The notes under the pieces were generated by a model. The model saw nothing but the letters and a program-made list of their open reading frames with translations. It was not told the DNA's origin and ran no database searches. From assembly GCA_003990745.1 (NCBI GenBank), contig RBNI01007154.1, positions 1-10,592 of the forward strand: 10,592 bases of DNA, written 5' to 3'. A program made the translations under genes and the position numbers. This stretch comes from Jimgerdemannia flammicorona. Taxonomy: Eukaryota; Mucoromycota; Endogonomycetes; Endogonales; Endogonaceae. Below are positions 1-7,559 of the stretch, in pieces (position 1 is the first letter of the stretch; every line of letters starts with the position of its first letter).

Positions 1-1044
1 TTTAATATGACATTTTTCTTAAAAAATGGATTTTCTGATTCCTCAAGTTAATCATTTATCAGATTTAATAATATCTCATTTTTTTAAAAAATCACCTTAA
101 GGCACCTTTTGAAAAACCGCGCCCCATATGATGTTCCTCTAAGCACCACGTGACCTTCCTGCCTTCCCTCAGTACTGTTTTCAGCTACCTTCAGTGATCC
201 TCAATTAGCAGTCCTTTTACTCTTCAGTCTAATATCCTGGAGCTAATGTCTATTACTCATATATCTTATAAGGAGCCTTTCCAAGTAATGAGATATTCAG
301 ATATTAATGTCTAGGTCCTTTTCTACTTTTCTCAAAATTTCTCTCTTTCAGAAGGCTCCAGTAATCTGATCATGGATATCAAATAGTTTCTAAGAATCTT
401 TAGATATTGACTTCTCAGTATTTAGTAGTTAATATTTAGTTAATCTTTAAGTTCAATTTTGTTACCCAGTGAGTATAAACTCTATGATCTCTCTATTCAA
501 GTCTCTTAGTATCTATTAGAGAACTCAGATATTTGACTTCCTCTTAGGTTTTTATACTATTATTTTTACTAGTTATTTTTCTTTCTTTATTAGTCTTGTC
601 TATCTTTTTATTATATATTATATTAAAGTTCTTACTTAGATAGTCAATGCTTGCCTTCACCAATACTTTAGACTTTTATAGCTCTCAAATTTATTTCACT
701 CTCTTCTCTCTTTCTGCTGGATAATAATATGACTCAATAGTTAAGAGTTACTAGTTTAGTTACTTTCAAACTTTTTACACTATCTTGTTCAATATTTTCA
801 ATATCACTCTTGTCTTTTCTAATCAAAATGCCCACACACTCTCACTATATAGCTATATTATTTTATTTTATTGTTTAGTCTAAAATATCCAAGTTTCTAT
901 TATATATACTCAACATCTTATAGTAGAAATAAATCTATATTCAGTCTCTTCAGTCAGCTGAAGATATTTCAATACCTCACTACTCTTTATAGCCTATTGA
1001 TATTTAAAGAGAAAATTCTAGTTATACTGTTTATATTGAATAAT

Positions 1045-1045
<1 letters not shown>
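1..1045. other. AT-rich intergenic DNA without a recognisable gene
   Basis: No reading frame here has coding character. The stretch is AT-rich with abundant TpA and almost no CpG, like the mutated transposon blocks further on, so it is probably old repeat DNA beyond recognition. The exception is about 118-160, which keeps CpG sites and a CACGTG palindrome at 147-152; this short piece has escaped the mutation process or is younger. A 76-codon frame at 871-1101 is low-complexity and ends in a run of Phe codons made by the poly(T) tract, so I do not treat it as a gene. Confidence 0.6.

Positions 1046-1077
<32 letters not shown>
1046..1077 (-). repeat. 32-nt poly(T) tract (poly(A) on the minus strand)
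   Basis: An uninterrupted run of 32 T on the + strand. Read on the minus strand it is a poly(A) tract lying directly at the downstream end of the degenerate minus-strand reading frame that begins at 3001. That placement suits the 3' poly(A) tail of a non-LTR retrotransposon or of another reverse-transcribed copy, but a simple homopolymer expansion is also possible. The element identity is not shown by any reverse transcriptase motif. Confidence 0.55.
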
Positions 1078-1078
<1 letters not shown>

Positions 1079-3001
1079 AAAAACAGCTATTCACTCTATA
1101 ATTTCATACTCATCACATCTCCTGCAATATCCAGATTTCTCTCTATTTTAAGCTCATCTGTCTCTTCTTACTGAGTCTCCAATATCTCTAAGATATCCTA
1201 ATAGTTAGTACTATCTACTGCTTTTATATCTATCTAATAATCTTTATATACTATCTGCCATTTCACTAGTCCCTTTCTTAGACCTTATAGATATACAGTC
1301 TGGTCATTCACAATTATCAGAAGTGCAGCCTCTCTTTCATCATTCACTTGATATATCTCAGTCTCTAGCAATACTACCATTATCTTATCTCAGAGCTTCT
1401 ACAGCATCTTCTCACCTTATAGGATTTCACCTCAGTACTTCTTGCTCAGCACCTGAAAGTCCTTCTCTCTTAGCTCCTCAGCCACCATATTTGTCAGTAT
1501 TTTCCATAGTTATTTCTCTTTATCAATAGTCTTTTCTACTCTCTGGATCACTTTCTTCTCTTCTTTCATCTACTTTCCCTCTATATTCATCTTTACTGAC
1601 TTATCTCAATTCTCTTTCAGTATGTTCTGCAATTCATCATCTCTTCTGACCCCTGCTAGTACCTCATACTGAGGGCACTCCTCCTTAACTATCTTCATAT
1701 CTTCTGTAATGATACTCTGTTCTGAGTCTCTACTCTCTCCCAAAGTCTCCTTGGGTACTACTCTCTTCTCTCCTACCTAAATACTCACTCTTGATCTAAT
1801 ATCTTCAGTGGTAATCCCTCTCTCCACCCTCTCTCCCAACTTTACCAACAGATCCTTCTAAATATACCTCCTCTATACTCTCTCTCAGACCATCTGATCT
1901 AGTTATACCTTCTTGCCATTCATAATCTCTACTACTATCTTGGCCTCAAACTCTTTCTAGGCTAATCTCCTTCTCTCAATGACTTCAGCCAGATTCTTCA
2001 ATACCTCCAGCAAGTTCTCCTCTTTCTCTGGTATCTCTTTCACTCTTAAGACCTTATACTTCACAGGTTCTCATTTGAGAACTACTGGCTAATCTCTTGC
2101 TTTTTCTGTATTTGTCTTATCTGCTAGCTATACTCTAATATCCATATCTCCTGTCCTGAACTCCATGCCCTTCCAGACCCAAAATCTAATATCTATGATA
2201 TCTCTATACTCTTTGATGGCCTCTACAATCAACTCTCTGACCATCTCCTTCAATACTATAGATATATCTACTACTGTCAACTATACCACTCAAGGGTCCC
2301 AGCATAAGTACCAGACTATAGGAATCACTACCCCCCCAACTATCACTCCCTTCTTTATTACCTCCAGTAGTACATTCTCCTTCTTAAAGCTTACCTCTAC
2401 CCCTTCTAAATCCTTCAGAAATTTTACCAAGGCTGCTCTCTTTATCTCCTAGACCAGAAGTCCCAAAATCATCTTCACTGTTACTATTAAGCCCCAGAAG
2501 TACAATGTGATGATGAATTCTGACCTTGATTTCTTGAGTAATAGTGTTGCTACCAGACCTATTATACTATCTGCTAGGTCCTCAGGCCTCATGCCCACCC
2601 TCTGTCCAGATCTCTTATCAATTATCATATCTGGATTTTTTTTCCAGATTAATAGTCTCCTTGCCATCAGCAGTCCCACTCCCCCCAGTCACTACTCCCC
2701 CAACTCTACTGTCCTTACTACTATAGGCTACTCCATCAGGCCCTATAGCCCTTGCTGTCTTTCTGTCCTTTCTCAGCCAACCCTCCAATCTAATTACCAG
2801 CTGACCCCCCTTTATCTTATCAGCAAAGCGCATCCTCTCAGTCTCCTGTCTTCCAGCACTATCTTCTCCCCTTCTATATCCTCCAGCCAGCAAGTCCCAC
2901 ATACTTCCCCCTAAGTCATAACTCCTCTCTACATGCTGCTAGTCAAATACACTAGGGCTGCCTTGCCCAGTACACCTCTCAGAATACTTGTTAGTTGCCA
3001 T
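1078..3001 (-). mobile_element. Degenerate transposon-like ORF, RIP-type mutated
   Basis: One minus-strand reading frame of about 640 codons starts with ATG at 3001-2999 (MATNKYSERCTG...) and continues to the poly(A) tract. It stays in one frame from 3001 to about 2643, changes frame at an A8 run (T8 on +, 2636-2643), and then stays in a single frame to about 1080 with more than 20 stops. Most stops are TAG or TAA where Gln is expected, with some TGA consistent with former CGA. The surviving text is rich in Glu, Lys and Val, with likely coiled-coil stretches in the second half; residues near the start are Gly- and Arg-rich. CpG is almost absent over the whole block while TpA is high. I do not recognise the protein family; no reverse transcriptase, integrase or transposase catalytic motif was found. 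The long reading frame, mutation pattern and poly(A) make a repetitive element much more likely than a host pseudogene. Confidence 0.6.
2636..2643 (-). other. Frame change at A8 homopolymer
   Basis: Upstream of this run the coding-like text of the minus-strand element is in one frame (ending ...TINLEKK), and downstream the text continues in another (NPDMIIDKRSGQ...). The switch falls at a run of eight A on the minus strand. A one-base slip in the homopolymer is the simplest explanation; a sequencing error would look the same, and a programmed frameshift is less likely in an element already full of stops. Confidence 0.5.
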
Positions 3002-3150
3002 GTTTCTAATACCTATTCTATGTTGTAAGTGTTGCCAGAAGTTTGTGTAACCTGAATGTTACCAGAGAAAGGTGGGTATGGATTATTCTTCATGTGCTTC
3101 TTCAGTTACTTCATGCATTTACACATTAATGATGTTCGTTGTTCAATGTT
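3002..3150. other. Boundary between mutated element and gene island
   Basis: Base use changes here. From 3002 to about 3130 there is no CpG; from 3137 onward CpG reappears and remains frequent up to about 6826. The minus-strand leader of the left element (read leftwards into ATG 3001) occupies the left part. No clear terminal repeat or target-site duplication was found at the junction by eye. Confidence 0.45.
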
Positions 3151-3156
3151 CAGAAA

Positions 3157-3315
3157 ATGGTTATGAACAGTATGCAGATTGTGAAACAGGAGGAGCCGTC
3201 AAATGTTACAGAAGAGGAATTTATTCAAACGATACTCAATAATGGAATAACGACTCCGTCTTCTATTTCGCTTCCATGGTCGTTTGATACTCCGAGAGGT
3301 AAACGCCAACGGTGA
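3157..3315 (+). CDS. Small ORF or 3'-terminal exon, acidic then basic, unknown
   Basis: A 52-codon frame reads MVMNSMQIVKQEEPSNVTEE... and ends ...SFDTPRGKRQR before TGA at 3313-3315. The frame is closed upstream by TGA at 3130-3132. A CAG at 3151-3153 directly before the frame could be a splice acceptor, in which case this is the last exon of a gene whose 5' part was lost or replaced by the transposon block on the left. Alternatively the ATG at 3157, in the context AAAATGG, is a true start. The codons contain several CpG (CCG, ACG, TCG), so it has escaped the mutation that affected the flank. VKQEEP resembles a sumoylation-type site and GKRQR a basic nuclear signal, which would fit a nuclear protein, but that is weak. 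I cannot name a family. Confidence 0.35.
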   Translation: MVMNSMQIVKQEEPSNVTEEEFIQTILNNGITTPSSISLPWSFDTPRGKRQR

Positions 3316-3759
3316 AGTGATAAAGAGAGCGTAAGGTGCTGTAGTTTTGGGGCTCTATAGTTTATATACGGAATACTACCACTATTATCATGATAGTACA
3401 TCAATCATTGGATTATCAAAAACAGACAAACTGAATATAAAATATATTATATGGGGCGTGCTGCAACAAAACCAGACAAAGTGTACATTTGACGTCATCA
3501 TGCAAATGTCCTAAAAACCACCACAGAGATAATATTAATGCATTGATGATTCGGAGCTACATAATCATGGAGAATAGATAGATACGTAACAGACAAGCGC
3601 ACAACGTAAAGGAGTCTACTGTTACTATACCGGAGGTGTTATTATGAAGTGTTATGACCGTAAGTTGCCGATCCGAGTAATGAGATTGCGTTCGTAGACG
3701 AATCTCGCTAGTAACTGGTTTGCACGCATAGGATTATAAATCCGAGACAGAGAGACATG
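3316..3759. other. Intergenic region upstream of the small + gene
   Basis: No convincing reading frame. CpG is present, unlike the transposon flanks. A perfect TGACGTCA palindrome lies at 3490-3497, about 260 bp upstream of the TATA box at 3760. The rest shows mixed AT-rich sequence without repeats that I could recognise. Confidence 0.5.
3490..3497. promoter_or_regulatory. TGACGTCA palindrome (CRE/ATF-type site)
   Basis: Perfect eight-base palindrome matching the site bound by bZIP factors of the ATF/CREB type, which exist in fungi. It lies upstream of the TATA box of the small + strand gene. A second identical site occurs at 6713-6720 just upstream of the divergent-end minus gene. Eight-base matches can occur by chance, so function is inferred only. 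Confidence 0.3.
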
Positions 3760-3767
3760 TATAAATA
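3760..3767 (+). promoter_or_regulatory. TATA box, TATAAATA
   Basis: TATAAATA followed by GG, placed about 25-35 bp before the expected transcription start near 3785-3795 and 224 bp before the ATG at 3984. Its context, a CA-rich leader with no ATG, supports real promoter use. Confidence 0.55.
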
Positions 3768-3790
3768 GGTGGACTTTTTTCTTAAGGCAA

Positions 3791-3812
3791 GAACAGAGCT
3801 AGCTCTCTGTTC
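3791..3812 (+). other. Near-perfect inverted repeat at the expected mRNA start
   Basis: GAACAGA and TCTGTTC form a seven-base stem around GCTAGCTC, with an internal palindrome GAGCTAGCTC at 3796-3805. It begins about 31 bp after the TATA box, so it would form a hairpin at the very 5' end of the transcript or act as a dimeric protein site over the start. Which of these applies, if either, cannot be told from sequence. Confidence 0.35.
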
Positions 3813-3983
3813 GTTTCGTCATTGTTGAAAACCCTTTTGAAACACAATCCCCTGAGATCGATTCGAACCCTCACACTTGGTCAAACAAAACAATACATCA
3901 TTCTGAATTTCTACCCACACTTTTACGCGCACTTCTACTTTACATCTCAACGAGAAACCCAAAAAGGAAAACCCAAAACCACA

Positions 3984-4190
3984 ATGTTCTTATGTTCACA
4001 TAAATTCCGTGTAAGAGAGGAAGATGTAAACAAGGAGTTTGCAGAAGAATTCACAGACATGAAGAGCCCCGAACCAGACGTGGCTCACAACGAATCAGAC
4101 ATTGATTTCTACATAGTATCCAAGGCACACCTGCTCGACCGTGTCCCGATGTGCATGTGTCCTGCGCACGGCTTCGAATTACATCATTAG
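3984..4190 (+). CDS. Small acidic protein, unknown function
   Basis: The 68-residue product begins MFLCSHKFRVREEDVNKEF and ends in a Cys/Met/His-rich tail (CMCPAHGFELHH). The start is the first ATG of the predicted transcript: none occurs between the TATA-derived start near 3790 and 3984, a leader of about 195 nt rich in A and C as in many fungal mRNAs. The ATG follows CCACA, a good fungal context. The same frame is open back to 3822 but only through non-ATG codons. The middle is strongly acidic (EEFTDMKSPEPDVAHNESDID), and the tail has two Cys and three His that could bind metal, although no known zinc motif is matched. There is no signal peptide or membrane segment. The stop TAG overlaps the stop of the minus-strand gene, so the two genes are tail to tail. 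An intron extending the product further cannot be excluded. Confidence 0.45.
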   Translation: MFLCSHKFRVREEDVNKEFAEEFTDMKSPEPDVAHNESDIDFYIVSKAHLLDRVPMCMCPAHGFELHH

Positions 4191-6693
4191 AGGCGTCGTG
4201 CCTTTTTTGCATGTTTGGCGGGCAGGGCGATATCGGCAAAAGTTGGCGTTTCAATAATCTCTGGTCTCGTTTCTTGTTCCGGCGTTCTGTCCCTCTTCCT
4301 TATGGCGGCTACTCTGTTCTGGTTGAGGGCGTCAATCATTCTTTTTGTTTCCTGGACCTTCTCATTAAAGCCCAGCGTTGCGAGATACGCGTGTTTGGTA
4401 TTGACAAAATCACGGCGGGACGATGGGAGAGATATTTCCTCCGCAAGCACCAAGTGGAAGAGCTTTCTAACAGCAGCAAGCGCATATATTCGGAGTTTGC
4501 GCCCTATATTTGCCTAGAGTCAGTGACTAATCGCAGAAGCTGAAAACACATCATAATTAGACGCATTACTTACCGACAACGGTGAAACCCCAAATAACCA
4601 ACTTATCGGCGTTAGCAACCACCAGTTCTTTCTGCGCCATCACCCATACGTCGCGGAGCTCCAGGCCAAGCTCAAGAGTGTCAGTCCACTCCTTGGCACG
4701 AGAACACCGCGGGAGACCACCGGAAACTTCACCGCATCCGACGACCGGCAGCCAGTTAAGCTCCTGGTACTCGATAATGATGTCAACTTTATACCCAGCT
4801 CGGGCACGTTTGGTCGGGTCACTACCGGCGTTGCGCCGGACAGCGGTGGGCTCCAGTGTCTGCTCTCCACTGATGAACAAAAATTCATTCAATGCTCCGA
4901 AGGGGCATATGTACATGCACAAAACTTATTCGAAGGAAAATTTTTTACTCACTAGTGAATTCGACATTCTTCATCGCGTCCTACTGTTGCGTCTAGATAA
5001 GGCACGATGTTGCGCATGGTATGCTCCATCTCTGATATATCGTCCTTACCGCGCATTGTCACAGCTTTCGAGCTGCGAAGACAAAGTTATTAAACTATAA
5101 CCACGTAAAAGAAAATGACTATTTCCATGTTTAACATACATGCTCACGAAGAGATCCCGAATAGGATAGTCTTCAATCGTTCTCACGGGGATGTCGCCTG
5201 CATGCTTTGCCTATAAAGAAAACTTTTAGTGAATGTGCGTTATATAGTAATTAGATATTTTGATATACATATATTACCGCAAGGAGCTGACTGAGGAAGG
5301 TTTCGTCCTCCTCGGAAACGACTGGAAGATGAAAATTCATCCCCTGTGGCATGGCAAGCCTCATAGCCGGAAGATAATCCGCCAACATGTTCGCGGTTGG
5401 CCCGTGTTGACCCGAGTGGTCGACGATAAAGTAATAAAGCGAGCTGGCAAACGCAAATAATGGACATTATTAAGGTGATGTCATAATAACAATGATGTAA
5501 ATAAAGAAATTTACTCATAGAGTCGCCGCTCTTTCGCTAGCTTTTGGCGGTAACTTTCAATCTGATCCATCGCTTTTGCCCAATCTCCATCCGTCATTGG
5601 CTGTACAGCCAGTAATTGACAGGTATGCGCTTCGTGGAGAATATCTTCATCCACAAGAGCCTCGCTGAAAATGTCGCGGTCTTGCTCAATCTCTCTCTCT
5701 GAAGGTTCCACGGAGGACAGCGGATTTTGTTTTGGAGGGCTGTCTGCTACGTAGTCTGAATGTTGCCGTTGATGAACAGCCGAGGCGGCATCATCAAGAC
5801 GCTGCTGGCCGATTTGCTCAAATTTCAACATTCCGTGTGCCTGATATAAAAAATAAAAGATAAGACTTGACAGATAGAAGAATGCAATTCCAATGAAGTA
5901 AAAAAAAAACTTACTTTCTGAACCTTTGCCTTCTGCTCAACAATTGACATTTCCATCTGAAGATTGAGACGCTCTGTGTTTGCCTGCCAAAACTCTTTAA
6001 TAAGCTTAGTCCTTTTTTGCATCTACAAAAAGAAGAAAACCGAGGTTTATTAACTTCGTATATGATGTGGAACTTAACTGTTGAGCATAAACGCGATATA
6101 ATAGCGCAAGCTTGGGACAATCCCGGAAAAAGACGCAGTTGTTCCCAGTACAAAGACGCAGTTTGTACGGTATTCCGTTTAGACATTTACACATTGTGCT
6201 CTAACACACCAATTGGTGTGCACACCAACAGAGGCGCAGTCGTTCCCATGCTGAGACGCAGTCAGTCATGGTAGTTGGTGATAGCATTCTGTGGCTAAGA
6301 TCATCCTCAAGCATACGAATAGCGCTACAAATATACTTACCTTGAATCCCGTCTTTAATTTGGAAATCGTCAGCCCCATCTGCGAACGCACGCTAAAGAA
6401 ATCTCCTATAATATCAAGATCTTTGGAATAACTGCGGTACTCAGACAAGGGGTCGCCCAAATCACCAGATACAAGCCGAAATTCAAGGAACTCTGACAGC
6501 GAGAAATTGCCTTTTTTCTGCCAGAAGTCTGTATTATACATTGTAGATGGTTACCAATATTGTAAAGTAAGTCCATAGCTAGGCAAGGAGAAAAGAACAC
6601 AAGCTTGCCTGGATATCGCAGCTCGCTGACACATTCTGGAGGTAGTTCCATTGGACGTTCACGAAAATTACGCGCGAAGTCACGAAGGGGCAT
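4187..6693 (-). CDS. Nine-exon gene, PD-(D/E)XK nuclease-like protein with coiled-coil half
   Basis: Exons, 5' to 3': 6693-6609, 6528-6341, 6022-5915, 5840-5515, 5443-5278, 5210-5140, 5072-4953, 4869-4574, 4503-4187. All phases agree and give 558 residues plus TAA. The start ATG at 6693 follows an in-frame TAA, so it is the likely start. Residues 1-75 contain a short N-terminal region (MPLRDFARNF...). About 80-150 is strongly helical and charged (probable coiled coil, exons 2-4), and 150-200 is acidic and likely disordered. Residues 316-454 hold the conserved-looking core: NIVPYLDATVG, then GYKVDIII with Asp384, a short loop, and GCGEVSGG with Glu402, followed by DTLELGLELRDVW and ADKLVIWGFTVV. 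Asp384 plus Glu402-x-Ser404 fits the D...ExK core of PD-(D/E)XK nucleases with Lys changed to Ser. From memory, uncharacterised Mucoromycota proteins share this layout, with a G-[FY]-GEVK motif and a following LxxxDxL helix. The C-terminus (KHAKKARRL) is nuclear-signal-like. Activity, substrate and role are unknown. Exon boundaries are my prediction; the longest intron is the least sure. Confidence 0.7.
6023..6340 (-). other. Intron 2, unusually long (318 nt), contains repeats
   Basis: Donor AAG|GTAAGT and acceptor TTTTTGTAG|ATG, phase 0 on both sides. It is about four times longer than the other introns (67-83 nt). The extra length contains a pair of 31-32-nt direct repeats and overlapping palindromes (6131-6262), which suggests an inserted small element. 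An unrecognised small exon in the middle is possible but I found no in-phase exon that continues the protein text. Confidence 0.5.
6131..6262 (+). repeat. Paired AGACGCAGT repeats around a palindrome
   Basis: AGACGCAGT or AGGCGCAGT occurs four times, at 6131, 6154, 6232 and 6254. The first pair and the second pair share a longer module, AG[AG]CGCAGT[TC]GTTCCCA, so a unit of about 31-32 bp is repeated at a distance of 100-101 bp. Between them lies CACACCAATTGGTGTG at 6205-6220 (perfect 16-bp palindrome) overlapping GGTGTGCACACC at 6215-6226. The set sits wholly inside the predicted long intron of the minus-strand gene. It could be a small non-autonomous element or a cluster of protein sites. 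Confidence 0.55.
6529..6608 (-). other. Intron 1, GC-AG type
   Basis: Predicted 80-nt intron with donor CCAG|GCAAGC and acceptor ATACAG|AC. A GC donor with AG before it and AAG after is the usual form of the rare GC-AG class. It joins phase 1 to give Asp29 and a smooth protein text (ELRYP-DFWQKKGNF). No GT donor in the vicinity gives both a plausible length and the right phase. Confidence 0.55.
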
Positions 6694-7277
6694 TATTTAT
6701 TGCCCTCGCAAGTGACGTCACAGCTGTGCGTTAATTTTGTTCCAAACAGGTTGGAGGAATAAAAAAAATAAATTCAGTACGAACAGTTTCGACGAAAGCA
6801 ATATTCGAAGCAATTAGTCTGACTATGACTAACCCTATATAAAATATTAATATGAAGCTTATTTACATCAAATCCACCATGGAACTGAAAAACTACAGTT
6901 CTATTAGAAGTATTTTGAAATAAGAGCAAGGTGAAAAAATTGCTCTGTATGCTTTCAAAGTATCCAACACCAAAACTATTCAAGAATATCTGGATAAAGA
7001 GAGAATCACCTATGAAATTTACCAATGATTATATGTTTGTTCTAATAGAAACATAAATCCATCTTATCAAGAAGATACTACTAGATAAAGTCAAGATAAA
7101 TCAAATTCTAAGAAGTGAGAATTACTAGAAACTTCTGAAGAATCAAGAAAAAACAAAAATATAAAGAGTAAAGATGTATAGGGATAGTTCTATATATTCT
7201 TTAATATGCTGTATAGAAGAAATTTAATAAAACTAAATAAATATATATAATATTATATTGTAATAGTAATCTCAAAA
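6694..7277. other. Island edge and AT-rich spacer
   Basis: The first part (to about 6840) keeps CpG and serves as the upstream region of the minus-strand gene. After about 6826 CpG disappears and TpA rises, marking the right border of the gene island. An 83-codon minus frame at 6774-7025 has no family resemblance and lies across this border, so I do not call it. From 7030 to 7277 nothing can be recognised. Confidence 0.5.
6713..6720. promoter_or_regulatory. TGACGTCA palindrome close to the nuclease-like gene start
   Basis: A perfect ATF/CREB-type palindrome 20 bp upstream of the ATG at 6693 of the minus-strand gene, identical to the site at 3490-3497. No TATA box is seen for this gene; an AT- and pyrimidine-rich stretch (6745-6775, read on the minus strand) lies just upstream. 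Being so near the ATG it would fall in the leader or at the transcription start. Confidence 0.35.
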
Positions 7278-7530
7278 TGATGACATCATCATAGGAGACA
7301 GCCTTTCCTTATAAGCCACTAGATTGGAGTACAAGAAGATCATACAGTATGACTCACTTGGGCTATAAGATAAGTAATAATAATCAATTATGAGTCATCA
7401 TGACTATAAGACAGATATCTCAAAGAATATAAAAGAAGAATCAAGAAACTATAGTAGTAGTAACTCAAACAAGGCTTACAGAAATAGTTCAAAAGACTTA
7501 TCATAAACAAAATACCTATTACTTGCCAAA
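7278..7530 (+). mobile_element. Possible LTR (mutated), with TATAAAAG
   Basis: TGATGACATCATCA at 7278-7291 is an almost palindromic start beginning with TG. It is followed by TGACTCA at 7350-7356, TGAGTCA at 7391-7397 and a TATAAAAG at 7428-7435, which together resemble a U3 promoter of a retrotransposon LTR. A CA that could end the LTR occurs near 7520-7522 (TTGCCA). No second copy is present in the window to define the ends, so this is tentative. TGACATCA at 7281-7288 may be a mutated TGACGTCA. Confidence 0.3.
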
Positions 7531-7559
7531 CCTCAAGGTCCAGGAACTACTAAGGCCCC

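Noticed and set aside
1081..1140. C-x2-C text (CRRCDEY) on the minus strand as a zinc finger
   Set aside because: It is in a different frame from the element ORF, is only a few codons long before a stop, and lacks further ligands.
2165..2452. Plus-strand frame of 95 codons rich in Ser and Thr
   Set aside because: Shadow of the same degenerate minus-strand element; no stops only because the pyrimidine-rich strand lacks them.
2507..2914. Plus-strand frame of 135 codons, Ser/Pro/Leu-rich
   Set aside because: Complement of the purine-rich minus-strand element ORF; its composition is what the opposite strand of such a coding region gives.
1078..3001. Alternative genetic code reading TAG/TAA as Gln
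   Set aside because: Stops fall at Gln-like positions, but TGA stops, frame changes, the mutated zinc knuckle and loss of CpG occur in the same blocks, while the island genes use TAA and TAG as ordinary stops. Mutation explains all of this better.
4151..4543. Plus-strand open frame of 130 codons
   Set aside because: Antisense to exon 9, with no promoter signal of its own and no recognisable family.
4582..5100. Plus-strand open frame of 172 codons, the longest in the window
   Set aside because: It lies antisense to exons 7 and 8 of the minus-strand gene and crosses a predicted intron. Its text is Ser/Arg-rich shadow sequence, whereas the minus strand has consistent splice phases and a recognisable core.
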